Shown here: positions 1 through 5,922 of the stretch, piece after piece
How positions within the stretch are numbered: the first letter of the stretch is position 1
Layout: each line of letters opens with the position of its first letter
Source of the DNA: Bacteroidia bacterium
GTDB taxonomy: Bacteria > Bacteroidota > Bacteroidia > JAESSM01 > NORP286
Length of the DNA: 5,922 nucleotides
Direction of reading: 5' to 3'
NCBI GenBank assembly: GCA_016764115.1
Contig: JAESSM010000031.1
Location: 1-5,922 of the forward strand
Made by a program: the position numbers and the translations under genes
Notes under the pieces: generated by a model
What the model was told of the DNA's origin: nothing
The model's database searches: none
What the model saw: only the letters and a program-made list of their open reading frames with translations

Positions 1-651
1 AAAATATGGTTCAATAATATCAATTCAATATTGGAATCAGGATACGAATACCATCATTATGGTGAAACTTCATCATATAGAGAAGTAAGTCACTTTGGAT
101 TGATCACATTTAGCAAGTTTCCAATAATCGCTAAAGGGATAATAAAATTCAAAGACAGTAAAAACAATGCATGTCTATATTCTGATATCTTGATTAATCA
201 AGATACTGTAAGAGTTTATAACATACATCTGGAATCCATTCATCTTGAACACAAAGATCATTCAACAATAGATAACATTATAAATCTTAGTGAGGTTACC
301 CAATCATCTTGGTATTCCTTGTTTAATCACTTACGGACAGCTTTTACTAAGCGAGCCTCTCAAGCTGACATTATTTCAACACACATGACCAGTTGTATTT
401 ATCCAATAATATTATGTGGCGATTTTAACGATACTCCATCATCATATGCTTACAGACAGATCAGCGAACATTTAAATGACAACTTTGACAAAGGGAACTT
501 TGGCCTTGGAGCAACCTATGCAGGGGAATTACCCATACGCATAGATTTTATTCTCAACAGTAAAGGTATTACAGGCACTAAACAACTAATTATCAAAGAA
601 AAGTTTTCCGATCATTATCCTTTAGTTTGTAGATTTGAGTATCTTGAGTAA
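1..651 (+). CDS. Endonuclease/exonuclease/phosphatase family protein, C-terminal part (5' end outside window)
   Basis: Metal-dependent phosphodiesterase or phosphatase fold (EEP superfamily, which includes DNase I, ExoIII and sphingomyelinases); the substrate cannot be told. The frame is open from base 1, and the first possible start (TTG at 31) lies inside the fold, so the N-terminal part with the family's first Asn and Glu metal ligands lies upstream. Seen in order: HFGLITFSKFPI (about 91-126), the NIHLES strand with Asn and His at 220-228, GDFNDTP with its Asp at 421-423, RIDFIL with its Asp at 544-546, and the closing SDHYPL with the Asp-His pair at 610-615. All C-terminal catalytic positions expected of the family are present, so this part looks intact. 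About 216 residues are visible; full-length relatives are usually 300-370. It ends TAA, three bases before the next ATG, suggesting co-transcription with the membrane protein and glycosyltransferase downstream. The family call is firm; the role is open. Confidence 0.9.
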   Translation, partial: KIWFNNINSILESGYEYHHYGETSSYREVSHFGLITFSKFPIIAKGIIKFKDSKNNACLYSDILINQDTVRVYNIHLESIHLEHKDHSTIDNIINLSEVTQSSWYSLFNHLRTAFTKRASQADIISTHMTSCIYPIILCGDFNDTPSSYAYRQISEHLNDNFDKGNFGLGATYAGELPIRIDFILNSKGITGTKQLIIKEKFSDHYPLVCRFEYLE

Positions 652-654
652 GCC

Positions 655-1661
655 ATGAATCTCATCAATACTGCATATGATCTTATCAAAAGGGAATCGA
701 ATCGAAAGATAATTTCATGGGCGATAAAAATTCTCGTCTTCGGTTTATCCTATTATTTCATTTACGTTCAAATTTTTGAAAAAAAGGAAATTCAATCTAT
801 TACACAAAAACTGACGATATTAATCACAAAAGGGAATGCTCCTTTTTTCTGGATAACACTCATTTTGATGTTAGTTAATGCAAGCCTTGAGTCACTAAAA
901 TGGAAGTTCCTGATCAAGAAAATAGAATCAATAACATTTCTACGTTCATTGAAGGCAATTTTTTCAGGTCGCACACTCAATATCTTCGCCCCTTATCAGC
1001 TGGGAGAGTTTGGTGCAAGGGTATTTCATCTTGATAAAGCTGATAGGTGGAAAGCAGTCGTCATTGTCATGATGGGAAATGCAGTCAATTTGTTGTAACA
1101 GCCATTCTCGGAATTTTCGGATTGTTTTATTTTATCAATATCAAGATACCCTTAAATGATATCACGTACTTTCTATGGGTTATTTTTGGGTTGGCAACTT
1201 GTGGTGTAATTCTGCTGGTTTACTTTAAAATGAACTGGATCAGTAACTTGTTTAATATGAGTAAAAACTTCATGAAAGTTGAAAAGTATCTTCAAGTTTT
1301 TCGGTACTATTCACAAATCGAATTATCTACTGTGTTATTGATCAGCTCAACAAGATATGTTGTTTTCATTGTTCAATATTTATTACTGCTATATGCATTT
1401 GACATTCACATTCCTTTGCTGTCGGCAATGATGTCTATTTTCATTATTTATATCCTTCAAACAATTATTCCAACTATTACGCTGGCCCAATTGGGAATTA
1501 AGGGATCCCTGGCCATTTATTTTCTTGGAATGTTTACAGCAAACCATTTAGGGTTATTGACAGCTACTGCATGTTTGTGGTTAATCAATCAAATTGTACC
1601 TGCATTATTAGGATCTGTTTTTGTTTTAAACATGAAATTTTTCAGAAATAATGCTGCTTAG
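655..1661 (+). pseudogene. Lysylphosphatidylglycerol synthase-type transmembrane protein (COG0392/UPF0104-like), frameshifted
   Basis: Inner-membrane polytopic protein of the family that includes the flippase part of MprF; there is no C-terminal aminoacyl-transferase domain, so lysyl-lipid synthesis is not implied. It reads in one frame from ATG 655 to a premature TAA at 1096-1098 (147 codons), and homologous-looking sequence continues in another frame to TAG at 1659-1661. Adding one T to the T run at 1089-1091 joins them as ...GNAVN-F-VVTAILGIFG..., a 335-residue protein of normal family length. Evidence for the family: the conserved segment GRTLNIFAPYQLGEFGAR at residues 105-122 (the family's Gly-Glu signature between membrane segments) and about seven hydrophobic spans, near residues 20-41, 62-78, 134-160, then five more in the second half as far as the C-terminus. 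The ATG follows the upstream stop by three bases, and the end overlaps the glycosyltransferase start by 11 bases. The break may be a sequencing error, a true mutation or, less likely, programmed shifting. The family call is fairly firm; lipid or polyprenol flipping is inference. Confidence 0.82.
1087..1098 (+). other. Frameshift site and premature stop inside the membrane protein gene
   Basis: Zero-frame codons read AAT TTG TTG TAA, giving Asn-Leu-Leu-stop in the middle of a hydrophobic span. The frame starting at TTT (1089-1091) instead continues Phe-Val-Val-Thr-Ala through the same span and on to the natural end of the gene. A single missing T in a run that would have been four long explains both. 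The zero-frame bases do not match a classical X XXY YYZ slippery heptamer, and a three-T run is a poor substrate for polymerase slippage. Confidence 0.85.
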
Positions 1662-2793
1662 CGTTATCACCATTGTTATTTCGCTTATTTATGGATGGTT
1701 ATTTATAAATTATATAATTGGCTGGTGTCGTTTGAAAGATCATCGTATGAAAAAGGATGTGTCGGAACTATCTACGCCAATTTCCATTTTGATCTCAGCT
1801 AGAAATGAAGAAGACCATATAGAAAATTGCCTGTATCACATTTCGAAACAAGATTATCCTAAACACTTGTTTGAGGTTATTGTAGTTGACGATCATTCAA
1901 CAGATGGCACAAGTGAAATATTAGAATTGTGTAAGGAGAAATTAAATCTTCAAAACCTCTCAATAATTAACCTTGAGGAAAGGGGAGCTGAGGTATTCGG
2001 GAAAAAGGAAGCCATTAAAGCAGGAATCAATTTATCTAAATACGAATTGATACTTGTAACTGATGCAGATTGCATAGCAGGTCCCAAATGGGTAAGCACA
2101 ATAATTGATTATTACGAAGGTACACATCCAAAATTGATCAGTGGACCTGTTGGCTGTTTGGAAGGTAATTCACTTTTTGAAAAAATGCAATGTTTGGAAA
2201 TTATGGGTTTAGGTGGTTCAGGGGCTGCTGCCATGAGCATCAAAAAACCCAATATGTGCAATGGAGGCAATTTAGCCTATTTGAAAAAAATATTTAGAGA
2301 AGTTGACGGATTTGAAGGCTTTGAAACCTATGGTTGCGGTGATGATGAATTCCTGATGCATAAGATCGCCAAAAAATATCCCGATGATGTTCATTTTATA
2401 AAATCGTATGATTGCATCGTTGATACTTATGCAAAAGTGCCTTTTAGCGACTTCTTAACACAAAGGAAACGTTGGGTTTCTAAAAGCCGGAGGTACAAAA
2501 ACCCTCACTCAACAATCACTGCTTGGATAGTGTTATTATTCAATATGATTTTTTTATTAAATTTGATATTGATCTTATTCGGGAACTTTGGCAATTCATT
2601 TGTTTTCCAAATAGCGGTTAAACTTACTTTAGAATTAATATTTTTATGCTTAGTGACTGGGTTCTTCAAAAAGCAAAAATTATTAAAGTGGTTTATTCCT
2701 ACTCAATTATGCCATATAATATATGTGGTTTTTATTGCTTTCTATGGGAATATCGGTGGTTATAAATGGAAAGATCGCGCACACGCTAGATAG
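1651..2793 (+). CDS. Membrane-bound family 2 glycosyltransferase (processive-type, QxxRW)
   Basis: Transfers a sugar from an NDP-sugar to a lipid, polysaccharide or other envelope acceptor at the cytoplasmic face of the inner membrane; acceptor and sugar are unknown. The 380 residues hold an N-terminal membrane span (about 3-25), then a GT-A domain opening at PISILISARNEE (43-54). Further motifs are VIVVDDHSTDGT (76-87, nucleotide-binding Asp pair 80-81), the metal-binding DAD (138-140), GCGDDEFL (228-235, probable catalytic Asp region) and QRKRW (271-275, the QxxRW motif of cellulose-synthase-like enzymes). Two or three membrane spans follow (about 290-311, 318-338, 350-368), ending in a basic tail with KWKDR. 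All key motifs are intact and length is normal. The ATG at 1651 is chosen because the first membrane span starts at once and the next Met is at residue 33, beyond that span. It overlaps the preceding gene by 11 bases, which suggests coupled translation and a shared pathway. QxxRW hints at processive synthesis but also occurs in single-addition glycolipid enzymes. Confidence 0.92.
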   Translation: MLLSVITIVISLIYGWLFINYIIGWCRLKDHRMKKDVSELSTPISILISARNEEDHIENCLYHISKQDYPKHLFEVIVVDDHSTDGTSEILELCKEKLNLQNLSIINLEERGAEVFGKKEAIKAGINLSKYELILVTDADCIAGPKWVSTIIDYYEGTHPKLISGPVGCLEGNSLFEKMQCLEIMGLGGSGAAAMSIKKPNMCNGGNLAYLKKIFREVDGFEGFETYGCGDDEFLMHKIAKKYPDDVHFIKSYDCIVDTYAKVPFSDFLTQRKRWVSKSRRYKNPHSTITAWIVLLFNMIFLLNLILILFGNFGNSFVFQIAVKLTLELIFLCLVTGFFKKQKLLKWFIPTQLCHIIYVVFIAFYGNIGGYKWKDRAHAR

Positions 2794-2808
2794 AACGTAC
2801 TAAACAAA

Positions 2809-2811
2809 TTG
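2809..2811 (+). other. Probable TTG start codon of the ABC permease
   Basis: After the glycosyltransferase stop (TAG, 2791-2793) the same frame runs AAC GTA CTA AAC AAA and then TTG, with no ATG, GTG or other usual start before it. The first ATG in frame, at 2887, lies beyond the conserved cytoplasmic SPGYYAWKRLKRSK segment, so it would truncate the family's N-terminus. No purine-rich ribosome-binding site precedes the TTG. This may make translation depend on ribosomes arriving from the upstream gene. Confidence 0.55.
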
Positions 2812-4035
2812 TATAACAGAAAAAATATCGAATCACACTCTCCCGGTTATTATGCCTGGAAAAGATTAAAGCGAAGTAAACTAGCTATGGCTGGTATGGG
2901 AACTATTATAATTGCCACTTTAATTGCATTATTAGGCTATTTGATCTTACCGGATCCCACACCAATGTCCAATGACATGACCTTGCAATTGGGTACAAAA
3001 AAGCCGGGATTCACTATCCAAATGCTCAATATTGCTAAGAATGATGAAGTAAAAAAGACCAGCGTCTTAGCTGCAATGTTTCTGGGACGAGAAAGTAATT
3101 ATCAAACTATACCAATTACTGATTATAGGTTTGAGGGTGCTAATATTATTGTAAGAGAATATATCGGTATTGATAACCATGAAGGACCGGAGCATAGTTA
3201 TAACGTAGCAAATGTTACCAACCCACTTTCGATTGAGAATCCCAATATTGTTGTTCATGGAGATGAAATTTCATTTAGCAATTATTATGGTAAAAGAGCT
3301 TATAGTTCTATCAAACAATTACAGAATGAGATCAAAAATAACAACATAGTAACTAAAAAGTTTTTATTTGGAACTGATAGGTTTGGAAGAGATATGCTGA
3401 GTAGATTGTTATTGGGAACCCGCATTTCTCTGGCTGTTGGGTTCATTTCAGTATTAATATCCTTGATGATCGGTATTCCACTTGGGGCAATGGCCGGGTT
3501 TTTTAAAGGAAGAGTAGATGATGCAATCACTTGGCTTATCAATGTCGTATGGTCTATTCCAACATTACTATTAGTTATTGCGATCACTTTAGCACTAGGA
3601 AAAGGTTTTTGGCAAGTATTCGTTGCGGTCGGTCTTACGATGTGGGTTGAAATTGCAAGAATTGTAAGAGGTCAAATTTTAAGTATAAGGGAAATAGGAT
3701 ACATAGAGGCCGGTAGATCATTTGGGTTTACCAATACAAGAATTATTTTGCGACATATTCTTCCAAACATAATGGGACCAATAACAGTTATTTCTGCTTC
3801 AAATTTTGCTAATGCAATTATTGCAGAAGCAAGCCTAAGCTTTTTGGGAATGGGGGCACAGCCTCCAACACCCTCATGGGGAATGATGATCAAAGAAAAT
3901 TATGGTTACATTATTGTGGATGCTTCGTATCTTGCTATATTGCCGGGTGTGGCAATTGTGATTATGGTATTGTCATTTTATTTACTTGGAAATGGCCTAA
4001 GAGACGCCATTGATGTAAAAGGAAGCACTTTTTAG
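2809..4035 (+). CDS. ABC transporter permease, DppC/OppC family, with long periplasmic insert
   Basis: Inner-membrane subunit of a peptide/nickel-type ABC importer; such permeases pair with an OppB/DppB-type partner and two ATPases. The N-terminal OppC_N-type region SPGYYAWKRLKRSKLAMAG (11-29) leads into the first membrane span (28-47). Residues about 50-186 form a polar, probably periplasmic insert. The permease domain starts at FGTDRFGRDMLSR (187-199) and continues with about five spans, the EAA loop EAGRSFGFTNTRIILRHILP (300-319) that docks the ATPase, EASLSFLGMGAQPPTPSWG (340-358), and a family-typical end GNGLRDAID (394-402). Bacterial DppC/OppC are usually about 300 residues; 408 here is due to the insert. 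TTG at 2809 is the likely start: it is the only recognised start between the upstream stop and residue 27, and an ATG start at 2887 would remove the conserved N-terminal motif. No Shine-Dalgarno is evident. No partner subunits are in view, so the substrate cannot be assigned; 'peptide' is only the family default. Confidence 0.92.
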   Translation: MYNRKNIESHSPGYYAWKRLKRSKLAMAGMGTIIIATLIALLGYLILPDPTPMSNDMTLQLGTKKPGFTIQMLNIAKNDEVKKTSVLAAMFLGRESNYQTIPITDYRFEGANIIVREYIGIDNHEGPEHSYNVANVTNPLSIENPNIVVHGDEISFSNYYGKRAYSSIKQLQNEIKNNNIVTKKFLFGTDRFGRDMLSRLLLGTRISLAVGFISVLISLMIGIPLGAMAGFFKGRVDDAITWLINVVWSIPTLLLVIAITLALGKGFWQVFVAVGLTMWVEIARIVRGQILSIREIGYIEAGRSFGFTNTRIILRHILPNIMGPITVISASNFANAIIAEASLSFLGMGAQPPTPSWGMMIKENYGYIIVDASYLAILPGVAIVIMVLSFYLLGNGLRDAIDVKGSTF

Positions 4036-4044
4036 ATACTAAGT

Positions 4045-5325
4045 ATGTCAAAAAAATCAACAGTAATAGCGAATAAACCGGGAAAAGAAATTCTTGATAT
4101 ACAGGGGTTGTCAGAGATAGAATTAAGAAAACAACTCAGACAGCATCAAATTGAATTGAATTTTCTTTTGGAAATAACCCAGGCCATTAATAGCAATTTC
4201 TCAACCTCTTCTTTATTTGAAATTTACGAATACATTTTGACTTCTAAAATTGGAGTTAAAAAACTTGCTGTGTTCATTAAAAATGAAAAGTGGGAACCGG
4301 TTTGCAGTAACGGTATAGATAAAAAAGAGTTAAAGAAAATTAACATCGAAAAAGATATAATAGATTTTAAGGAAATTACCTCTCTTGAAGACCTGAATAA
4401 CCCTAATCTGAGAGGATTTGAATTGGTTGTTCCTGTTTATCACAAAGATATTCCATTAGGATATGTTCTACTTGGAAGTACGTCTGAAACAGAGGGACAT
4501 ATTTTCAGTGATATACGCTTCATTCAAACCATTAGTAATATTATTTGTGTTGCTGTTGAGAATAAGAAATTTGTAAGAGAACAAATTCAACAGGATGTAC
4601 TAAAAAAGGAGCTGGAACTCGGGGCTCAAATGCAAACCATGCTTTTCCCGAATCAATTACCGAAAAATGAATACCTGGAAATGCAGGCAACTTATTTTCC
4701 TCATAATGATATTGGAGGAGATTATTATGATTTTATCCAGATAAATGATGAAGAAATTGTTTTTTGTATTGCAGATGTTTCAGGTAAGGGTTTTGCTGCA
4801 GGATTAATAATGGCAAGCTTGCAAGCTAACTTGCACACCTTGCTAATTCAAACTCAAGAACTAACAGAGCTAGTTCCAATATTAAATACCAGAGTACTTG
4901 AAACTGCTAAAAGGGAAAAGTTTATTACACTTTTTATAGCAAAGTATAATGTAAAAACAAGGATATTAAAATATTTGAATGCAGGACATAATCCCCCAGT
5001 TTTATATAGGGATAAGGGTATAGAACAACTTCAGGAAGGCTGCACAATATTGGGAATGTTTGATGATCTTCCAAAAATATCAGAAGGCACGATTAAGGTT
5101 GATGGTGAGGCAGTACTTGTTTGTTATACTGACGGTTTAGTCGAAGTAGAAAACGACAAAAAAGAAGCTTACCAATTGGATAGGTTAAGTGAGTTTATTA
5201 TGAAATACGCTTACAGTGAAATTGAAGTGTTTCATGAAAGGTTGTGGGAAAAGGTAAATCAGTACAAGGAAGAGCAACCATTTACTGATGACGTAACTGT
5301 TCTGAGTTGTCGGATATTTGCTTAG
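4045..5325 (+). CDS. GAF domain plus SpoIIE/PP2C-type serine/threonine phosphatase
   Basis: Cytoplasmic signalling protein that probably dephosphorylates a partner protein; in this family (RsbU/SpoIIE-like) the partner is often an anti-sigma-factor antagonist, but none is visible here. No signal peptide or membrane span. Residues about 15-45 are helical and charged, 40-175 fit a GAF sensory domain, and 176-200 form a helical linker (KKELELGAQMQTMLFPNQLP), the typical entrance to the SpoIIE domain. The phosphatase domain (about 190-426) shows the metal-binding acids: GGDYYD (224-229), IADVSGKG (242-249), YTDG (361-364, Asp 363) and TDDVTVL (414-420, Asp 415-416). LNAGHNPPVL (311-320) is also a family hallmark. 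All catalytic positions are intact, so it should be active. ATG 4045 follows the permease stop by nine bases, so co-transcription is likely. The ligand of the GAF domain and the substrate are unknown. Its last 44 bases overlap the convergent minus-strand gene. Confidence 0.95.
   Translation: MSKKSTVIANKPGKEILDIQGLSEIELRKQLRQHQIELNFLLEITQAINSNFSTSSLFEIYEYILTSKIGVKKLAVFIKNEKWEPVCSNGIDKKELKKINIEKDIIDFKEITSLEDLNNPNLRGFELVVPVYHKDIPLGYVLLGSTSETEGHIFSDIRFIQTISNIICVAVENKKFVREQIQQDVLKKELELGAQMQTMLFPNQLPKNEYLEMQATYFPHNDIGGDYYDFIQINDEEIVFCIADVSGKGFAAGLIMASLQANLHTLLIQTQELTELVPILNTRVLETAKREKFITLFIAKYNVKTRILKYLNAGHNPPVLYRDKGIEQLQEGCTILGMFDDLPKISEGTIKVDGEAVLVCYTDGLVEVENDKKEAYQLDRLSEFIMKYAYSEIEVFHERLWEKVNQYKEEQPFTDDVTVLSCRIFA
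5282..5325. other. Convergent 44-base overlap of two gene ends
   Basis: The plus-strand phosphatase ends with TAG or TAA-class stop at 5323-5325, while the minus-strand ligase ends with TAA read from 5284 to 5282. The shared bases code the last 13 residues of the phosphatase, including Asp 415-416 needed for metal binding, and the polar tail of the ligase (about 14 residues ending QISDNSEQLRHQ). No GC-rich hairpin with a T tract lies in or next to the overlap on either strand, so transcripts probably run into the opposite gene. Confidence 0.85.
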
Positions 5326-5922
5326 TTTTATTGTGATAGATATCTATTGAAGTGATTATTGCAACAAAAGCCCAAAATGGAATAGCTGCTTTATCCATAT
5401 CCAGATAATTATTCAGTACTCCGTGCACCACATAGGTGATAAATCCTAATAATATTCCTAAGATCAAATACTTCAACTCCTTGTCTTCAAGAGTGTAATA
5501 GAGCTTCATTCCTCTGTCAATTACAATTAGTATAAGCATGAAGTAAGTAAAGAAGCCCAAAAAGCCAGATTCAGCCAACGGGCCTAAATACTCACTATGA
5601 GCATTTCCTCTTATTCCAGCATTGGTGCTGATAATGGTTAATTCAGAAGGTTTTTGAAATTGACCATATTGAAACATATATGTACCAGGCCCCCAACCAA
5701 CAATTGGCCTTTCTATAAACATCCTGATAGCACAATTCCACCTATTGAGCCTTTCCATATTTGAGGCATTGGTAGATACGTTTGAAATAGATGTTACATG
5801 CTCTTGGAAATCAGTGGAAGAATCCTGAACATTTCTGTTCAAAGCCATATCGAATTCATGAAAATTATATAGTCCTATTCCAGCAATTACTGAGACTACC
5901 AATAATATAGTTCTTAGCTGCA
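5282..5922 (-). CDS. O-antigen ligase / polymerase family protein (Wzy_C), C-terminal part (5' end outside window)
   Basis: Inner-membrane enzyme of surface-polysaccharide assembly: family members transfer undecaprenyl-diphosphate-linked glycans onto lipid A core, onto proteins, or onto a growing chain. The minus-strand frame is open to base 5922. The first start-like codon (TTG, 5902-5900) sits inside a membrane span, and the codons before it (Gln-Leu-Arg-Thr-Ile-Leu) extend that span, so the gene begins beyond the window. Seen in the 213 or so visible residues: a membrane span, a polar periplasmic loop with ERLNRWNCAIRMFIERPIVG and GWGPGTY (about 5680-5755), then GNAHSEYLGPLAESGFLG (about 5556-5608). 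The latter fits the H-[NSQ]-x9-GxxG pattern of WaaL-type ligases. Three more spans follow, with VVHGVLNNYLD between the second and third. Full members are 400-500 residues, so about half is visible. The short polar C-terminus overlaps the phosphatase. Ligase, polymerase and protein O-glycosyltransferase functions cannot be separated from this part alone. Confidence 0.88.
   Translation of the reverse strand, partial: QLRTILLVVSVIAGIGLYNFHEFDMALNRNVQDSSTDFQEHVTSISNVSTNASNMERLNRWNCAIRMFIERPIVGWGPGTYMFQYGQFQKPSELTIISTNAGIRGNAHSEYLGPLAESGFLGFFTYFMLILIVIDRGMKLYYTLEDKELKYLILGILLGFITYVVHGVLNNYLDMDKAAIPFWAFVAIITSIDIYHNKTKQISDNSEQLRHQ

Noticed and set aside
31..33. TTG as the start of the first hydrolase gene
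   Set aside because: The frame is open to base 1, and the protein from this point lacks the N-terminal catalytic residues of the family; the codon is an internal Leu.
792..980. Minus-strand open frame inside the membrane protein gene
   Set aside because: It is short, has no recognisable motif and lies fully opposite a well-supported coding region.
1083..1098. Programmed -1 ribosomal frameshift in the membrane protein gene
   Set aside because: The heptamer at the shift point does not fit X XXY YYZ, no strong downstream hairpin is evident, and there is no precedent I know of in this family; a base deletion or sequence error is simpler.
3067..3893. Three minus-strand open frames (3067-3258, 3300-3587, 3672-3893) opposite the permease
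   Set aside because: Each is the antisense of conserved permease codons, with no motifs, no start context and no family resemblance.
652..4044. Internal promoters between the plus-strand genes
   Set aside because: The gaps are only 3, -11, 15 and 9 bases, and I found no convincing Bacteroidota-type promoter (TTTG near -33 with TAnnTTTG near -7) placed to serve any of these genes.
5336..5347. Perfect 12-base palindrome ATAGATATCTAT just after the phosphatase stop
   Set aside because: It is AT-only apart from one G and one C, has no loop or following T tract, and lies in ligase coding sequence; too weak for a terminator, and a protein-binding site cannot be supported from one copy.
5900..5902. 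TTG (minus strand) as the start of the ligase gene
   Set aside because: It lies within a membrane span that continues upstream in frame to the window edge, and family members are about twice as long.

Overview
The window is AT-rich DNA coded almost wall to wall, most likely from a member of the Bacteroidota (Flavobacteriales or Cytophagales type). This placement rests on the style of the proteins, on start codons without clear Shine-Dalgarno sequences, and on the long periplasmic insert in the peptide-type permease. It is an inference; no rRNA or marker gene is present.

Layout. Five genes lie head to tail on the plus strand with almost no intergenic DNA. (1) The C-terminal part of an endonuclease/exonuclease/phosphatase-fold hydrolase, cut by the left edge (1-651). 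(2) A lysylphosphatidylglycerol-synthase-type polytopic membrane protein, broken by a one-base frameshift near 1090 (655-1661). (3) A membrane-bound family 2 glycosyltransferase with D, DxD, GDD and QxxRW motifs (1651-2793), overlapping gene 2 by 11 bases. (4) A DppC/OppC-type ABC transporter permease with a probable TTG start (2809-4035). (5) A GAF plus SpoIIE/PP2C-type serine/threonine phosphatase (4045-5325). On the minus strand, an O-antigen ligase/polymerase (Wzy_C) family protein, cut by the right edge (5282-5922), runs into gene 5 with a 44-base tail-to-tail overlap.

How they may work together. Gaps of 3, -11, 15 and 9 bases suggest one plus-strand transcription unit. Genes 2 and 3 form a plausible envelope pair: a membrane glycosyltransferase, with a multi-pass protein of the family that includes the lipid-flipping part of MprF. 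The permease is a lone subunit here: no partner permease, ATPase or binding protein is in view. The phosphatase is a signalling output protein with a sensory GAF domain, and no cognate antagonist or anti-sigma factor is visible. The minus-strand ligase belongs to surface polysaccharide assembly.

No stretch over 300 bases lacks a gene. I see no RNA genes, insertion sequences, CRISPR arrays, attachment sites or convincing terminators. Nothing clearly points to a new defence or mobile system. The points most worth checking are the frameshift, the overlapping convergent gene ends, and the unusual company of the permease.
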